Positions 47,146-57,221 of a stretch of 64,000 nt of DNA are shown one piece after another (the stretch's first letter is position 1; each line of letters begins with the position of its first letter). The stretch is from Nocardioides sp. (GTDB taxonomy: Bacteria; Actinomycetota; Actinomycetes; Propionibacteriales; Nocardioidaceae): NCBI RefSeq assembly GCF_029937575.1, contig NZ_JAPYPS010000010.1, positions 1 through 64,000 of the forward strand, written 5' to 3'. Under the pieces are notes generated by a model. The model was not told the DNA's origin, made no database searches, and saw only the letters and a program-made list of their open reading frames with translations. Made by a program: the position numbers and the translations under genes.

Positions 47146-47967
47146 GTGCAGTCCTTCCGGTTCCTCCTCAGTCGACGCTGGGCAGTCTTCGCCCTGGTCG
47201 TCGTGCTCCTCGCCTACGCGGCGTGGTGGCTGGGCGAGTGGCAGTTCGGTCGGCTGGACGACCGGAAGCAGAGCAACGCCATCATCCGCGCCAACGAGGC
47301 CAGGGACCCCGCACCCGTCGACGCCGTCCTCACGCGCGCAGAGGCGGTCGACGAGGATCAGGAGTGGCGCCAGGTGACAGCGACGGGCACCTACGACACG
47401 GACAACACGATCATCGTGCGCTACCGCAGCGGACCCTCGGGCGAGCCCGGGGTAGACGTGGTCGTACCCCTGGTGACCGCGTCCGGCAACACGCTCGTCG
47501 TGGACCGCGGCTTCCTGCAGATCGACACCCGCTCGGCGGACATCGGGGACGTGCCACCCGCACCGACCGGCGAGGTCACCATCACCGGCTGGGTGCGAGT
47601 CGACGGCAGCGGCGACAGCACCGAGGTGGTGGACCTGTCCGCGCGTGCGATCAACTCCCAGCGCATCGGCGAGGCGATCGGTCGACCCACCTACGGCGGT
47701 TTCGTCGACCTCACCACGGAGGCGCCTGACCCGGACAGCCCGCTCCTCCTGCGCGAGCTCCCCGAGCTCGACAACGGCCCGCACTTCTTCTACGGCCTCC
47801 AGTGGTGGTTCTTCGGGGTGCTCGCGCTGTTCGGCTTCGGCTACCTCGCCTACGACGAGCTCAAGCGGGGTCCCCGGGGCGAGCGCCCTCACCGCCCGCA
47901 GCGCCCTCGGCGGCCTGAGCGCGTGCGGCGCACGAACGTGCCGGCTGCCTACCAGCGCAAGGGCTGA
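47146..47967 (+). CDS. SURF1-like cytochrome oxidase assembly protein
   Basis: 273 residues with two transmembrane helices (about 10-31 and 222-240) bracketing an extracytoplasmic domain; LGEWQFGRLDDR and VVDRGFLQ are family features. SURF1 helps haem insertion into cytochrome c oxidase (family knowledge). The GTG at 47146 is preferred to the adjacent GTG at 47143 because TAGATT then lies 6 nt upstream. The C-terminal tail is basic. Confidence 0.88.
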   Translation: MQSFRFLLSRRWAVFALVVVLLAYAAWWLGEWQFGRLDDRKQSNAIIRANEARDPAPVDAVLTRAEAVDEDQEWRQVTATGTYDTDNTIIVRYRSGPSGEPGVDVVVPLVTASGNTLVVDRGFLQIDTRSADIGDVPPAPTGEVTITGWVRVDGSGDSTEVVDLSARAINSQRIGEAIGRPTYGGFVDLTTEAPDPDSPLLLRELPELDNGPHFFYGLQWWFFGVLALFGFGYLAYDELKRGPRGERPHRPQRPRRPERVRRTNVPAAYQRKG

Positions 47968-47986
47968 GCGCGGCTCGCAGCTCGCG

Positions 47987-49873
47987 TCAGACGGGGTCGA
48001 CCACAGCCTCCTCGACGAAGAACTGGGTGCGGTAGAGGTCGGCGTACAGCCCCTCCTGCGCCAAGAGCTCGCTGTGCGTGCCGAACTCCACGATCCGGCC
48101 CTCGTCGAGCACCAGGATCTGGTCGGCGTTGCGCACCGTCGAGAGGCGGTGGGCAATGACCAGGGACGTCCGGCCCTCCAGTGCGGCGTCCAGCGCGCGC
48201 TGCACCGCCGCCTCGGACTCGCTGTCCAGGTGCGCGGTGGCCTCGTCCAGCACCACGATCGAGGGCGACTTGAGCAGCAGTCGCGCGATGGCCAAGCGCT
48301 GCCGCTCCCCACCGGAGAGCCGGTAGCCACGGTCGCCGACGACGGTATCGAGTCCGTCGGGGAGATCGCGGACGAGGCGCTCGACCTGGGCTGCCGCAAG
48401 TGCGTCCCAGATCTGCTCGTCGGAGCTCCCGGGACGGGCGTAGAGCAGGTTGGCGCGGATGGTGTCGTGGAACATGTGGGCGTCCTGGGTCACGTAGCCC
48501 ACGACGTCCTCCAGGGACTGCAGCGTGACGTCGCGTACGTCGTGGCCACCGACGCGCACGGCGCCGCCCTGTGCGTCGTACAGGCGAGCGACGAGGTGGG
48601 TGATCGTCGACTTGCCCGCGCCGGACGGACCGACGAGCGCGACCATCTGACCGGGCTCCGCGACGAACCCGACGTCGGTCAGCACCTGGGCGTGCTCGCG
48701 CGACTCGGTGCGGCGCAGCGCCTCCAGCGAGCCGAGGGACACGTCGTCGGCCCGGGGGTAGGTGAAGGAGACGTGGTCGAACTCCAGCCGAGCGGCAGTG
48801 GTGGGCAGCGCGACCGCGTTGTGCTTCTCCGAGATGAGCGAGGGCAGGTCGAGGACCTCGAAGACCCGTTCGAAGCTCACGAGGGCCGTCATCACGTCGA
48901 TGCGGACGTTGGAGAGCCCCTGCAACGGTCCCAGCAGCCGCAGCAGGAGGGTCGCCAGGGCCAGCAGCGTGCCGACCGTGAGGGAGCCGTTGATCGCCAG
49001 GTAGCCACCCACGCCGTAGACGAGAGCGGTCGCCAGCGCGGGGACCAAGGTCATCGCCGCACCGAAGACCCGGGTGATCAGGGAGATCCGGATGCCGAGG
49101 TCGCGCACGTTCGCCGCCTTGGTGCCGAAGAGCGCGTCCTCCTCGCCGCGACGGCCGAACAGCTTCAGCAGCATGGCACCACCGACGTTGAAGCGCTCGG
49201 TCATCAGGTTCCCGAGATCGGCGTTGCCGTCCATCTGCTGACGAGTCAGCCCGGCCAGTCGTGCACCGACCCAGCGGGAGACGATGAACAGGATCGGGAA
49301 GAGGAGGAGGCACAGGAGCGTGACCTGCCAGCTCAGGAACAACATCGTGATGCCGACGACACCCACCGCGATCACGTTGGACACCGTGCTCCCGAGAGCA
49401 GAGGTGAATGCGCGCTGTGCACCGATGACGTCGTTGTTGAGGCGCGAGACCAGCGCACCGGTCTGGGTGCGCGTGAAGAAGGCGAGCGACTGGCGTTGGA
49501 CGTGACCGAAGACCTGGGTGCGCAGGTCGTAGATGAGTCCCTCCCCGATGCGGGAGGAGAACCAGCCGCCGAGGATCGCCAACGCGGCGGTGAACAGGGC
49601 GACTCCGACCATGGCCAGGGCAGCGGTGGCGACGACACCCTTGTCCCCGGCGATGATCCCGTCGTCGACGGCGTACTTCACGAGCAGCGGCAGGACCACG
49701 ACCATCGCGGCGTCGATGACGGTGACTCCGAGGAAGACGGAGATGAGGCGACGGTGCGGACGGGCGAAGCCGAGGACACGCCGAACGGTCTCGCGGCCCA
49801 GCTTGTTGGACACCGCACTACGGTCGGAGCGCAGGTGGCGCCAAGCAGCGGCATTGGGGTTCATGGAGGACAT
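47987..49873 (-). CDS. ABC exporter (fused membrane and ATPase domains)
   Basis: 628 residues: six transmembrane helices (about 40-320) then a nucleotide-binding domain with GPSGAGKST, YRLSGGERQRLAIARLL, and IVVLDEATAHLD. A type IV half-transporter that must dimerise; it resembles lipid and multidrug exporters. A strong AGGAGG lies 7 nt before the ATG, unusual among this window's genes. Substrate unknown. Convergent with SURF1. Confidence 0.9.
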   Translation of the reverse strand: MSSMNPNAAAWRHLRSDRSAVSNKLGRETVRRVLGFARPHRRLISVFLGVTVIDAAMVVVLPLLVKYAVDDGIIAGDKGVVATAALAMVGVALFTAALAILGGWFSSRIGEGLIYDLRTQVFGHVQRQSLAFFTRTQTGALVSRLNNDVIGAQRAFTSALGSTVSNVIAVGVVGITMLFLSWQVTLLCLLLFPILFIVSRWVGARLAGLTRQQMDGNADLGNLMTERFNVGGAMLLKLFGRRGEEDALFGTKAANVRDLGIRISLITRVFGAAMTLVPALATALVYGVGGYLAINGSLTVGTLLALATLLLRLLGPLQGLSNVRIDVMTALVSFERVFEVLDLPSLISEKHNAVALPTTAARLEFDHVSFTYPRADDVSLGSLEALRRTESREHAQVLTDVGFVAEPGQMVALVGPSGAGKSTITHLVARLYDAQGGAVRVGGHDVRDVTLQSLEDVVGYVTQDAHMFHDTIRANLLYARPGSSDEQIWDALAAAQVERLVRDLPDGLDTVVGDRGYRLSGGERQRLAIARLLLKSPSIVVLDEATAHLDSESEAAVQRALDAALEGRTSLVIAHRLSTVRNADQILVLDEGRIVEFGTHSELLAQEGLYADLYRTQFFVEEAVVDPV

Positions 49874-49896
49874 GTGTCCACCTCCTGGTGCGACAC

Positions 49897-50691
49897 CTAC
49901 TCCGCAGGAGTCATCAGGGCAGCCAGCTCACGGAAACGACGCGTCTGTGCCTCGCGCTCGAGGCGACACTGCTCGTCAAGCTCACGCCCTGCCGCTCCCA
50001 GCAGCAGTGCCTTGGTTTCTCGGACCGCACCCGGGAGAGGTGCGGTGAGGGAGGCCACGAGGTCGGCGACCACCGTGTCGAGCTCCGCCTCCGGCACGGC
50101 GGTCAGTGCCAGGCCGATGGCGACGGCCTCGCTCGCTCCAACCATCCGTGCGGTGGCGCAGATCTCCAACGCCCTCGCGTAGCCAACCGCCTCCACCAGC
50201 GGTTTTGTTCCCGCCAGGTCCGGCACGAGACCGAGCGCGGACTCCTTCATGCAGAACTGGGCGTCGTCGGCGATCACCCGCAGGTCGCAGGCGAGGGCGA
50301 GCTGGAAGCCGGCGCCGATGGCATAGCCCCGGACCTTGGCGATCGAGACGAACCGCGGGTCGCTCAGCCAGACGAAGCCGTCCTGGTAGGCACGGATCGT
50401 CGAGGAGACCTCGTCATCAGGCAAGGCCAGCAGGTCGGCCACGCTCTCCTGGCCGTCTCCCCCGCCGGGGGTGAGCAGGTTGCGGTCGAGCCCCGCCGAG
50501 AACGTCGTGCCCTCGCCCTGGACGACGACGACCCGCACGTCGTCGGGCAGCTCGTCGCCCAGCGCGGCCAGCGTGCGCCACATGGTCGGAGTCTGGGAGT
50601 TGCGCGAGGCGGGGCGGTCCAGCGTGATCGTGGCGACAGCGCCGTTGATCTCGAAGCGCAGGCCGGCCGTGGCGAGATCCTCAGGTGTCAT
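49897..50691 (-). CDS. Enoyl-CoA hydratase/isomerase family protein
   Basis: 264-residue crotonase-fold protein. RNSQTPTMW, GEGTTFSAGLD (oxyanion hole) and GYAIGAGFQLALACDLRVIAD are diagnostic. The first catalytic Glu position is retained (CMKESALG) but the second falls in VPDLAGT, so hydratase, isomerase or another crotonase activity are all possible. TAGACT lies 7 nt before the ATG. It follows the ABC-F gene by 55 bp on the same strand. Confidence 0.85.
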   Translation of the reverse strand: MTPEDLATAGLRFEINGAVATITLDRPASRNSQTPTMWRTLAALGDELPDDVRVVVVQGEGTTFSAGLDRNLLTPGGGDGQESVADLLALPDDEVSSTIRAYQDGFVWLSDPRFVSIAKVRGYAIGAGFQLALACDLRVIADDAQFCMKESALGLVPDLAGTKPLVEAVGYARALEICATARMVGASEAVAIGLALTAVPEAELDTVVADLVASLTAPLPGAVRETKALLLGAAGRELDEQCRLEREAQTRRFRELAALMTPAE

Positions 50692-50746
50692 GCAGCAGAG
50701 TCTAGGGAGGCCCACCGACAGCCGAGGCCGGGCCTCCTGACCCAGG

Positions 50747-52345
<1,599 letters not shown>

Positions 52346-52465
52346 GGCGTGCAGCAGTCTCTCTGTGGTGACAGGCAGGAAGTGACCGGTCTGGTGACCG
52401 ATCGCAGGGGTGAGCCGAACGAGCGGGGAGAACCACGCACCTCGGCTCCGCCTAGTCTGTCAGCC

Positions 52466-53407
52466 ATGCGTTTCAACCCGAAGTCGCGGCTGGACAGGAG
52501 CCGGGTCTCCGACGCCGGCCGAGGCCGATCTGCAGGTCGATCCCGAGGGCGCTCCACGTCCTCCGGAGGGATCCCCATCCCCGGCGGCGCCGTCGGTGGT
52601 GGCGGGGTCGCCGGACTCGTCATCGCGGTCGTCGTCATCTTCTTGGTCAGCCAAGGAGGCGATGACATCCCCGGCCTGGGCGCAGACAGCGGCTACGACA
52701 CGAGTGCCTTCGGCGACACCGGCCGCTACGACGGGTGCCGGACCGGCGAGGACGCCAACGCCAGCTCCGACTGCGCCCGCGTCGCGGTCGAGAACTCCCT
52801 GACGGACTTCTGGGCCGACGAGCTCGGCCCGCGGTTCCGCCCGGAGGAGGCCATTGTCACATTCTCCGGAGGCGTCGACACGGCCTGTGGTGGTGCCTCC
52901 TCCGACACGGGGCCGTTCTACTGCTCGGCCGACGAGACGATCTACCTCGACGACGCGTTCTTCGACGACGTCCTCGCGGGCGCCCTGAACGGACCCCGCG
53001 GGGCCTTCGTCGAGCCCTACGTCCTCGCCCACGAGTACGGCCACCACATCTCCTACCTCATCGGCACGCTCGGGCAGGTCACCGGGGACAAGGGCCCGCA
53101 GAGCAGCGGGGTGCGACTCGAGCTCCAGGCCGACTGCTTCGCCGGTGTCTGGACCAAGCACGCGACCGAGACCGAGGACGCCGAGGGCAACGTCTTGCTC
53201 CTCGAGCTCAGCCAGGACGACATCGACACCGCGCTGGCCGCAGCCAAGGCGGTCGGCGACGACTACATCCAGCGGCAGTCGGGTCGCCGCGTCGACGAGG
53301 AGGTCTGGACCCACGGGTCCTCCGAGCAGCGTCGGACGTGGTTCATGGTCGGCTACGAGCAGGGGACGATGCAGGCGTGTGACACGTTCGGCATCGAGAC
53401 GGTCTAG
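52466..53407 (+). CDS. Neutral zinc metallopeptidase (YpfJ-type)
   Basis: 313 residues: Arg/Ser-rich cytosolic N-terminus (1-32), one transmembrane segment (about 45-63), then an extracellular zinc-peptidase domain with HEYGH in VLAHEYGHHIS and LELQADCFAGVW supplying the third ligand region. Paired cysteines in the outer domain suggest disulfides. Substrate unknown. TAGTCT lies 7 nt before the ATG. Confidence 0.9.
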   Translation: MRFNPKSRLDRSRVSDAGRGRSAGRSRGRSTSSGGIPIPGGAVGGGGVAGLVIAVVVIFLVSQGGDDIPGLGADSGYDTSAFGDTGRYDGCRTGEDANASSDCARVAVENSLTDFWADELGPRFRPEEAIVTFSGGVDTACGGASSDTGPFYCSADETIYLDDAFFDDVLAGALNGPRGAFVEPYVLAHEYGHHISYLIGTLGQVTGDKGPQSSGVRLELQADCFAGVWTKHATETEDAEGNVLLLELSQDDIDTALAAAKAVGDDYIQRQSGRRVDEEVWTHGSSEQRRTWFMVGYEQGTMQACDTFGIETV

Positions 53408-53549
53408 TCAGTCGACCACTGGTCGAGGCGGTCATCCATCTCACCGGGCTTCGACGCGCTCGCGCGGCTTCGTTCCTCAGCCGCGTCGCTTGCTCAACCT
53501 CGTCTCGCGACGCAGCGCGCTCGTGCCTCGCGCCCTGCTGCTCGCTTGA
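53408..53549. repeat. REP-like palindromic intergenic region
   Basis: 142 bp without a gene between convergent neighbours. It contains CGCGGCT / AGCCGCG (53463-53469, 53479-53485) and strings such as TCGACCACTGGTCGAGG and CTGCTGCTCGCTTGA that resemble the Nocardioides-style intergenic repeats seen again at 56225-56358. Could act in termination. Confidence 0.4.
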
Positions 53550-54458
53550 CTACCACCCCAGGAGAGCCTCGATCTGGGCGAACTGGCGCTGCAGCGTGCG
53601 CAGGTGCGGCGCCACGGCCGGGTGGCGATACTTCGATGCCAAGGCCCCCTCCCCCGTCGCGACGCGGGCCAACGCCCACTCGGCGCGTCCCAGAGCCGTG
53701 TAGACCGCCGTGATCTGCGCCCCGAGGAGGACGTCGTCGCGCGCCGCGACGCCGTCGGGGAGACCCATCAGGTAGGCGTCCAGCAACGGCTCGAACTCCT
53801 CGCGTGCGCCCAGCGAGAAGAATCCCAGGTCGCCACCGACCGGGCCGACGCCCAGCGTCGCCCAGTCGATGGCCAGGGCGTCGTCCCCACGGCGCCCCGG
53901 CACGTTGGCCAGGGTCGGGTCCCCGTGTGCAGGCACCTGAGCCAGCGCTTCCAGCGCGGAGAGGAACGTCTCGCGGCGTGACCAGAGGCTGTCGGCGATG
54001 TCGGCCACCGTCGTGCGCGCCAACGTCGGCCAGCCCCCCGCACGGTGCTGGGTGGCTGCCAGCCGCGAGCGCAGCAGGCCCTGAGCCAGGAAGGTCGGAC
54101 GAGGAAGGTCGGAGCCCGCGAAGCGCCCGAGTGAGAGAGCCACGAACAACCCGGTGACGGCCGCGTCCTCGACCCACTCCCGGGTGATCGTGATCCCCTC
54201 GGCATCCTCCTCGACCGTCGCCGCCGCCGCGCACAGGCCCACCGTGCGGGCGGTCACGCCAGTCGCGAGCACGTCGGCCTCGCGTCGCCAGTATGCGACG
54301 TGGCGCGGGTCGCTGAGCTCGCCCGGGTCGTGGGGAGAGGGCACAGCGAGGCGCTTGATCACGACGGGATGGTCTCCGACCGCGGCACGCCAGACCCCGA
54401 CGGTCGACGGGGCGGCGCCTCCGGGCAGAGCGACCCACCCCGGCTCGGGCTCCCACAT
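53550..54458 (-). CDS. Phosphotransferase (aminoglycoside/choline kinase-like)
   Basis: 302 residues. HGDPTLANV and AIDWATLGVGPVGGDLG form the catalytic and metal-binding loops of APH/choline-kinase-like enzymes; WRAAVGDHPVVIKRL has the ATP-lysine. It is not close to a known resistance enzyme by eye; substrate unknown. ATG 54458 is used, with TAGCGT 7 nt upstream. Confidence 0.82.
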   Translation of the reverse strand: MWEPEPGWVALPGGAAPSTVGVWRAAVGDHPVVIKRLAVPSPHDPGELSDPRHVAYWRREADVLATGVTARTVGLCAAAATVEEDAEGITITREWVEDAAVTGLFVALSLGRFAGSDLPRPTFLAQGLLRSRLAATQHRAGGWPTLARTTVADIADSLWSRRETFLSALEALAQVPAHGDPTLANVPGRRGDDALAIDWATLGVGPVGGDLGFFSLGAREEFEPLLDAYLMGLPDGVAARDDVLLGAQITAVYTALGRAEWALARVATGEGALASKYRHPAVAPHLRTLQRQFAQIEALLGW

Positions 54459-54519
54459 GGGAACGACGCTACTGGACACCACGCCGACAACCGGGCACAT
54501 TCGCCCAGTTCAGCGCGGG

Positions 54520-55128
54520 TCAGGCGTTCGTGACGTCCACCTGGATCGCCTCGGCGTCGATCACCGACTGCTCCAGCACGCCCCGTCGTGGATCGGGGAC
54601 GGCGAGCCAGGGGTCCACCACCCGAAGTCCGGACAGCCGAGGATCACCGAGGACCTCGCCCACCGCCCCGTGATCCCCTCCGGTCACCACGGGGCCACGG
54701 CAGTCACCGAGGATCCGTACGGCGTGCTCGGCAGCCGCCTCATAGGCCTGACGCGCCTGGTTGTCCCGACGCCGGGCGAAGCGCTGCTGCGACTGGCCGC
54801 CGGCCTTGGTCCGGCCCTGAACGTGGCGCTGACCGGTCTTCGACTCCCCCATCACCGCGCCGCTCATCCGGGACATCGCGAAGCCGCCCTTCCGCACGAG
54901 CAGCACACCCCAGTCGTCGGGCCGCACCAGGGCCGCTACGAGGTCGTCGGGCGCGGCACGGCCGTCGTACACGAGGCCGAACGGCAGTCGAGCCGTCACG
55001 TGCGAGCCGTCGTCGGCGGTGCCCAGGAGCGCGCCGTCCTCGACCCGGTAGGCCGTCCGGCCGTGGCCCCGCTCGAAGTTCTCGCACCACCGCAGCCAAC
55101 GGGTGGTCGGGACGAGGACGCTGACCAT
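54520..55128 (-). CDS. acVLRF1-type peptidyl-tRNA hydrolase
   Basis: 202 residues, actinobacterial Vms1-like release factor 1 family, a relative of eukaryotic Vms1 and eRF1 involved in rescue of stalled ribosomes. The catalytic loop is visible as KAGGQSQQRFARRRDN (GGQ-like glutamine, basic groove), flanked by a fold that matches the family (QARQAYEAAAEHAVRIL). TAGGTT lies 6 nt upstream of the ATG. Activity is inferred from the family. Confidence 0.85.
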   Translation of the reverse strand: MVSVLVPTTRWLRWCENFERGHGRTAYRVEDGALLGTADDGSHVTARLPFGLVYDGRAAPDDLVAALVRPDDWGVLLVRKGGFAMSRMSGAVMGESKTGQRHVQGRTKAGGQSQQRFARRRDNQARQAYEAAAEHAVRILGDCRGPVVTGGDHGAVGEVLGDPRLSGLRVVDPWLAVPDPRRGVLEQSVIDAEAIQVDVTNA

Positions 55129-55153
55129 GCAGTGAACCTACGGGTTCATGAGA

Positions 55154-56182
55154 TCAGCTGCGACGTCGCCCGGCGAGGTCCAGCGTCCAGTAGGTGCACT
55201 CCTCCTGTGCGACGTGCTCCGCCCCGCGGTGATCGCGTCGCCGCACCTCGTCGACGGGTGTCAGGCCCGGACGAAACGCCCAGCCCAGCCGCTGGACGAT
55301 CGTCAGCGCCGCATCGTCGTCGGCCAACAGGGCGAGCCCGACCAGGGCGGCCCCCTTCTCCTGGGCAACGCCCGCCGCCGCTCCCACCAGCGCCGTTCCC
55401 ACTCCACGTCGGCGGACCCGGTCGGCCACGTTGAGGAGATGGACCTCCGGGTGCGCACCGACGCTCGCGCGGACGTCGGGGAACACCGAGGCCGACTCCA
55501 GCAAGATGTGGCCCACGACCTGGTCGCGGTCCCAGGCCAGCAGGTAGGTCGCTTCTCCCGCCTGCTGCCGCTGCCATCGTGCAAGATGGTCCGCTCGCCC
55601 ACCGGTGGGGAGCGCGTGCTCGGCGGCTGCCACCTCCGCCTCGCCGCTGCACGGGCGCACCTCCACCGGGAGGTGGTCGCGCTCGAGCGACCGGTGGAAC
55701 CACACCGTCTGCCAGTGCCACTCCGGGCTGTCCTCGCGCCAGGTCTCGGACCACTCCAGAGCGCGGTAGAAGCCCAACGCCTCGGGCTGGTGGTCGCCGA
55801 CGTCGAGGAGCAGGTCGGTGAAGCCGTGATGGCGTGCCGCCCCCTCGAGGGCGACCATCAGGCTCCTGCCCACGCCGCGGCGTCGCACCGCGGGGTGGAC
55901 CCGGATCCGCACCAGCCGACCCAGCCGGGGACGCCCCCGGACGGGTCGGAGTCCGCCGACCCCCACCACGTGTCCGTCCTGCACGGCGACGAAGAGGTCG
56001 CCGCCCGCTCCCAGGACCGTGGCAGCGGGATCGACGAGGTCCGCCGGCCCGGTCGGAGGCACGCGACGCTCCCGCAGGGGCACCGGGACGGTGGGGTCCT
56101 CGGTGACTCCGGCGTCGGGCAGGTGGGCCAGGGCCCACAGGGCGGGGAGGTCGTCCGGCTCGTACGGGCGTACGTCGATCAT
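55154..56182 (-). CDS. GNAT family N-acetyltransferase with two GNAT domains
   Basis: 342 residues: N-terminal GNAT (about 1-150; VRIRVHPAVRRRGVGRSLM holds the acetyl-CoA loop) and C-terminal GNAT (about 165-330; LNVADRVRRRGVGTALVGAA). Substrate unknown. CATGGT lies 6 nt before the ATG. The suf operon 3' end is 177 bp upstream on the same strand. Confidence 0.88.
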   Translation of the reverse strand: MIDVRPYEPDDLPALWALAHLPDAGVTEDPTVPVPLRERRVPPTGPADLVDPAATVLGAGGDLFVAVQDGHVVGVGGLRPVRGRPRLGRLVRIRVHPAVRRRGVGRSLMVALEGAARHHGFTDLLLDVGDHQPEALGFYRALEWSETWREDSPEWHWQTVWFHRSLERDHLPVEVRPCSGEAEVAAAEHALPTGGRADHLARWQRQQAGEATYLLAWDRDQVVGHILLESASVFPDVRASVGAHPEVHLLNVADRVRRRGVGTALVGAAAGVAQEKGAALVGLALLADDDAALTIVQRLGWAFRPGLTPVDEVRRRDHRGAEHVAQEECTYWTLDLAGRRRS

Positions 56183-56224
56183 CGCCCCACCATGCCAGGT
56201 CCGGCGCCCCAGCGGGCTCGTGCC

Positions 56225-56358
56225 GGGTGCTGCGCGCGCATGACCCGAGTTCGGCTCACTCGGGTCTCGACCCGCCGTCGCGGGCTCGCAGGCTCACCCG
56301 CGGGCTCGCTCGACCTCTTCGGGTCGCGTCCCTGCTCGCTTCGCTCGCAGGTCCGCGC
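56225..56358. repeat. REP-like palindromic intergenic region after the suf operon
   Basis: Contains the perfect hairpin GACCCGAG / CTCGGGTC (56242-56249, 56259-56266; 9-nt loop) and the strings CTGCTCGCTTCGCTCGCAG and CGACCTCTTCGGGTCG. It probably ends suf transcription on the minus strand; the style matches 53408-53549. Confidence 0.45.
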
Positions 56359-56359
56359 C

Positions 56360-56731
56360 TCAGACGTTGAAGCCGAGGGCGCGCAGCTGCTCGCGCCCGT
56401 CGGGGGTGATCTTGTCGGGACCCCACGGCGGCATCCAGACCCAGTTGATGGCCACGTCGTTGACCAGGCCCTCCAGGGCCGCGTTGGTCTGGTCCATGAT
56501 CACGTCGGTCAGCGGGCAGGCCGCCGACGTCAGGGTCATGTCCAGCACGCAGTTGCTGGTCTCGTCGAGATGCACGTCGTAGACCAGGCCGAGGTCGACG
56601 ACGTTGATGCCGAGTTCGGGGTCGACGACGTCCTTCATCGCCTCGGTCACGTCGTCGACCGAGATGGTCGCGGTGCCACCGGCCGACCCCGAGGCCTCGG
56701 GGACGTCGGGCAGGTCGCTGTGGTCAGCCAT
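56360..56731 (-). CDS. sufT: Metal-sulfur cluster assembly factor SufT (MIP18/DUF59)
   Basis: 123 residues. DVVDPELGINVVDLGLVYDV and TLTSAACPLTDVI are the DUF59 core, with the conserved Cys. SufT helps maturation of Fe-S proteins. Its ATG overlaps the sufU stop by 8 nt; last gene of the suf operon. Confidence 0.92.
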   Translation of the reverse strand: MADHSDLPDVPEASGSAGGTATISVDDVTEAMKDVVDPELGINVVDLGLVYDVHLDETSNCVLDMTLTSAACPLTDVIMDQTNAALEGLVNDVAINWVWMPPWGPDKITPDGREQLRALGFNV

Positions 56732-57221
56732 GCTGTGCCTCCTGGGGTTGGCTCTCTGAATGGCCCTGCGATTGCGTGGTGGCGTCTTTCCAGGCCATCC
56801 ACGACAGTAGTGCGCACTTCACGCGCGCGGGAAACTTGGCGACGCCGGCGAACGCGATGCCGTCCTCGAGGACGTCCTCGTCCGGCTCCACCTGACCCTT
56901 GCCCTGCATGAGGGTCAGGAAGCTCTCGTGGATCGCCATCGCCTCCTCGACCGGCTTGCCGATCACGAGGTCGGCCATCACCGAGCACGACGCCTGGGAG
57001 ATCGAGCAGCCCAGCGCGTCGTACGACACGTCGCTGACCACGCCGCCGTCGAGGTGGACGCGCATCGTGATCTCGTCGCCGCACGTCGGGTTGACGTGGT
57101 GCACCTCGGCCTCGAACGGGTCGCGCAGACCCGCGTGGAGTGGGTTCTTGTAGTGGTCCAGGATGATCTCCTGGTAGAGGCTGTCGAGGTCCTGCCCGGG
57201 TGCGTTGGTCATCTCACTCAT
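56724..57221 (-). CDS. sufU: Fe-S cluster assembly sulfur-relay protein SufU
   Basis: 165 residues. Zinc ligands Cys47, Asp49, Cys72 and Cys136 (PTCGDE, GCSISQASCS, VKCALLS) are all present. SufU accepts sulfur from SufS. ATG overlaps the sufS TGA (ATGA), so the two are coupled. Length typical. Confidence 0.93.
   Translation of the reverse strand: MSEMTNAPGQDLDSLYQEIILDHYKNPLHAGLRDPFEAEVHHVNPTCGDEITMRVHLDGGVVSDVSYDALGCSISQASCSVMADLVIGKPVEEAMAIHESFLTLMQGKGQVEPDEDVLEDGIAFAGVAKFPARVKCALLSWMAWKDATTQSQGHSESQPQEAQHG

Noticed and set aside
47645..50182. 845-codon open frame antisense to the ABC exporter
   Set aside because: The exporter has complete Walker and signature motifs and a strong ribosome binding site on the other strand.
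53550..54458. Aminoglycoside-resistance gene
   Set aside because: Only the general kinase motifs are shared; no resistance-gene neighbourhood or mobile element supports this.
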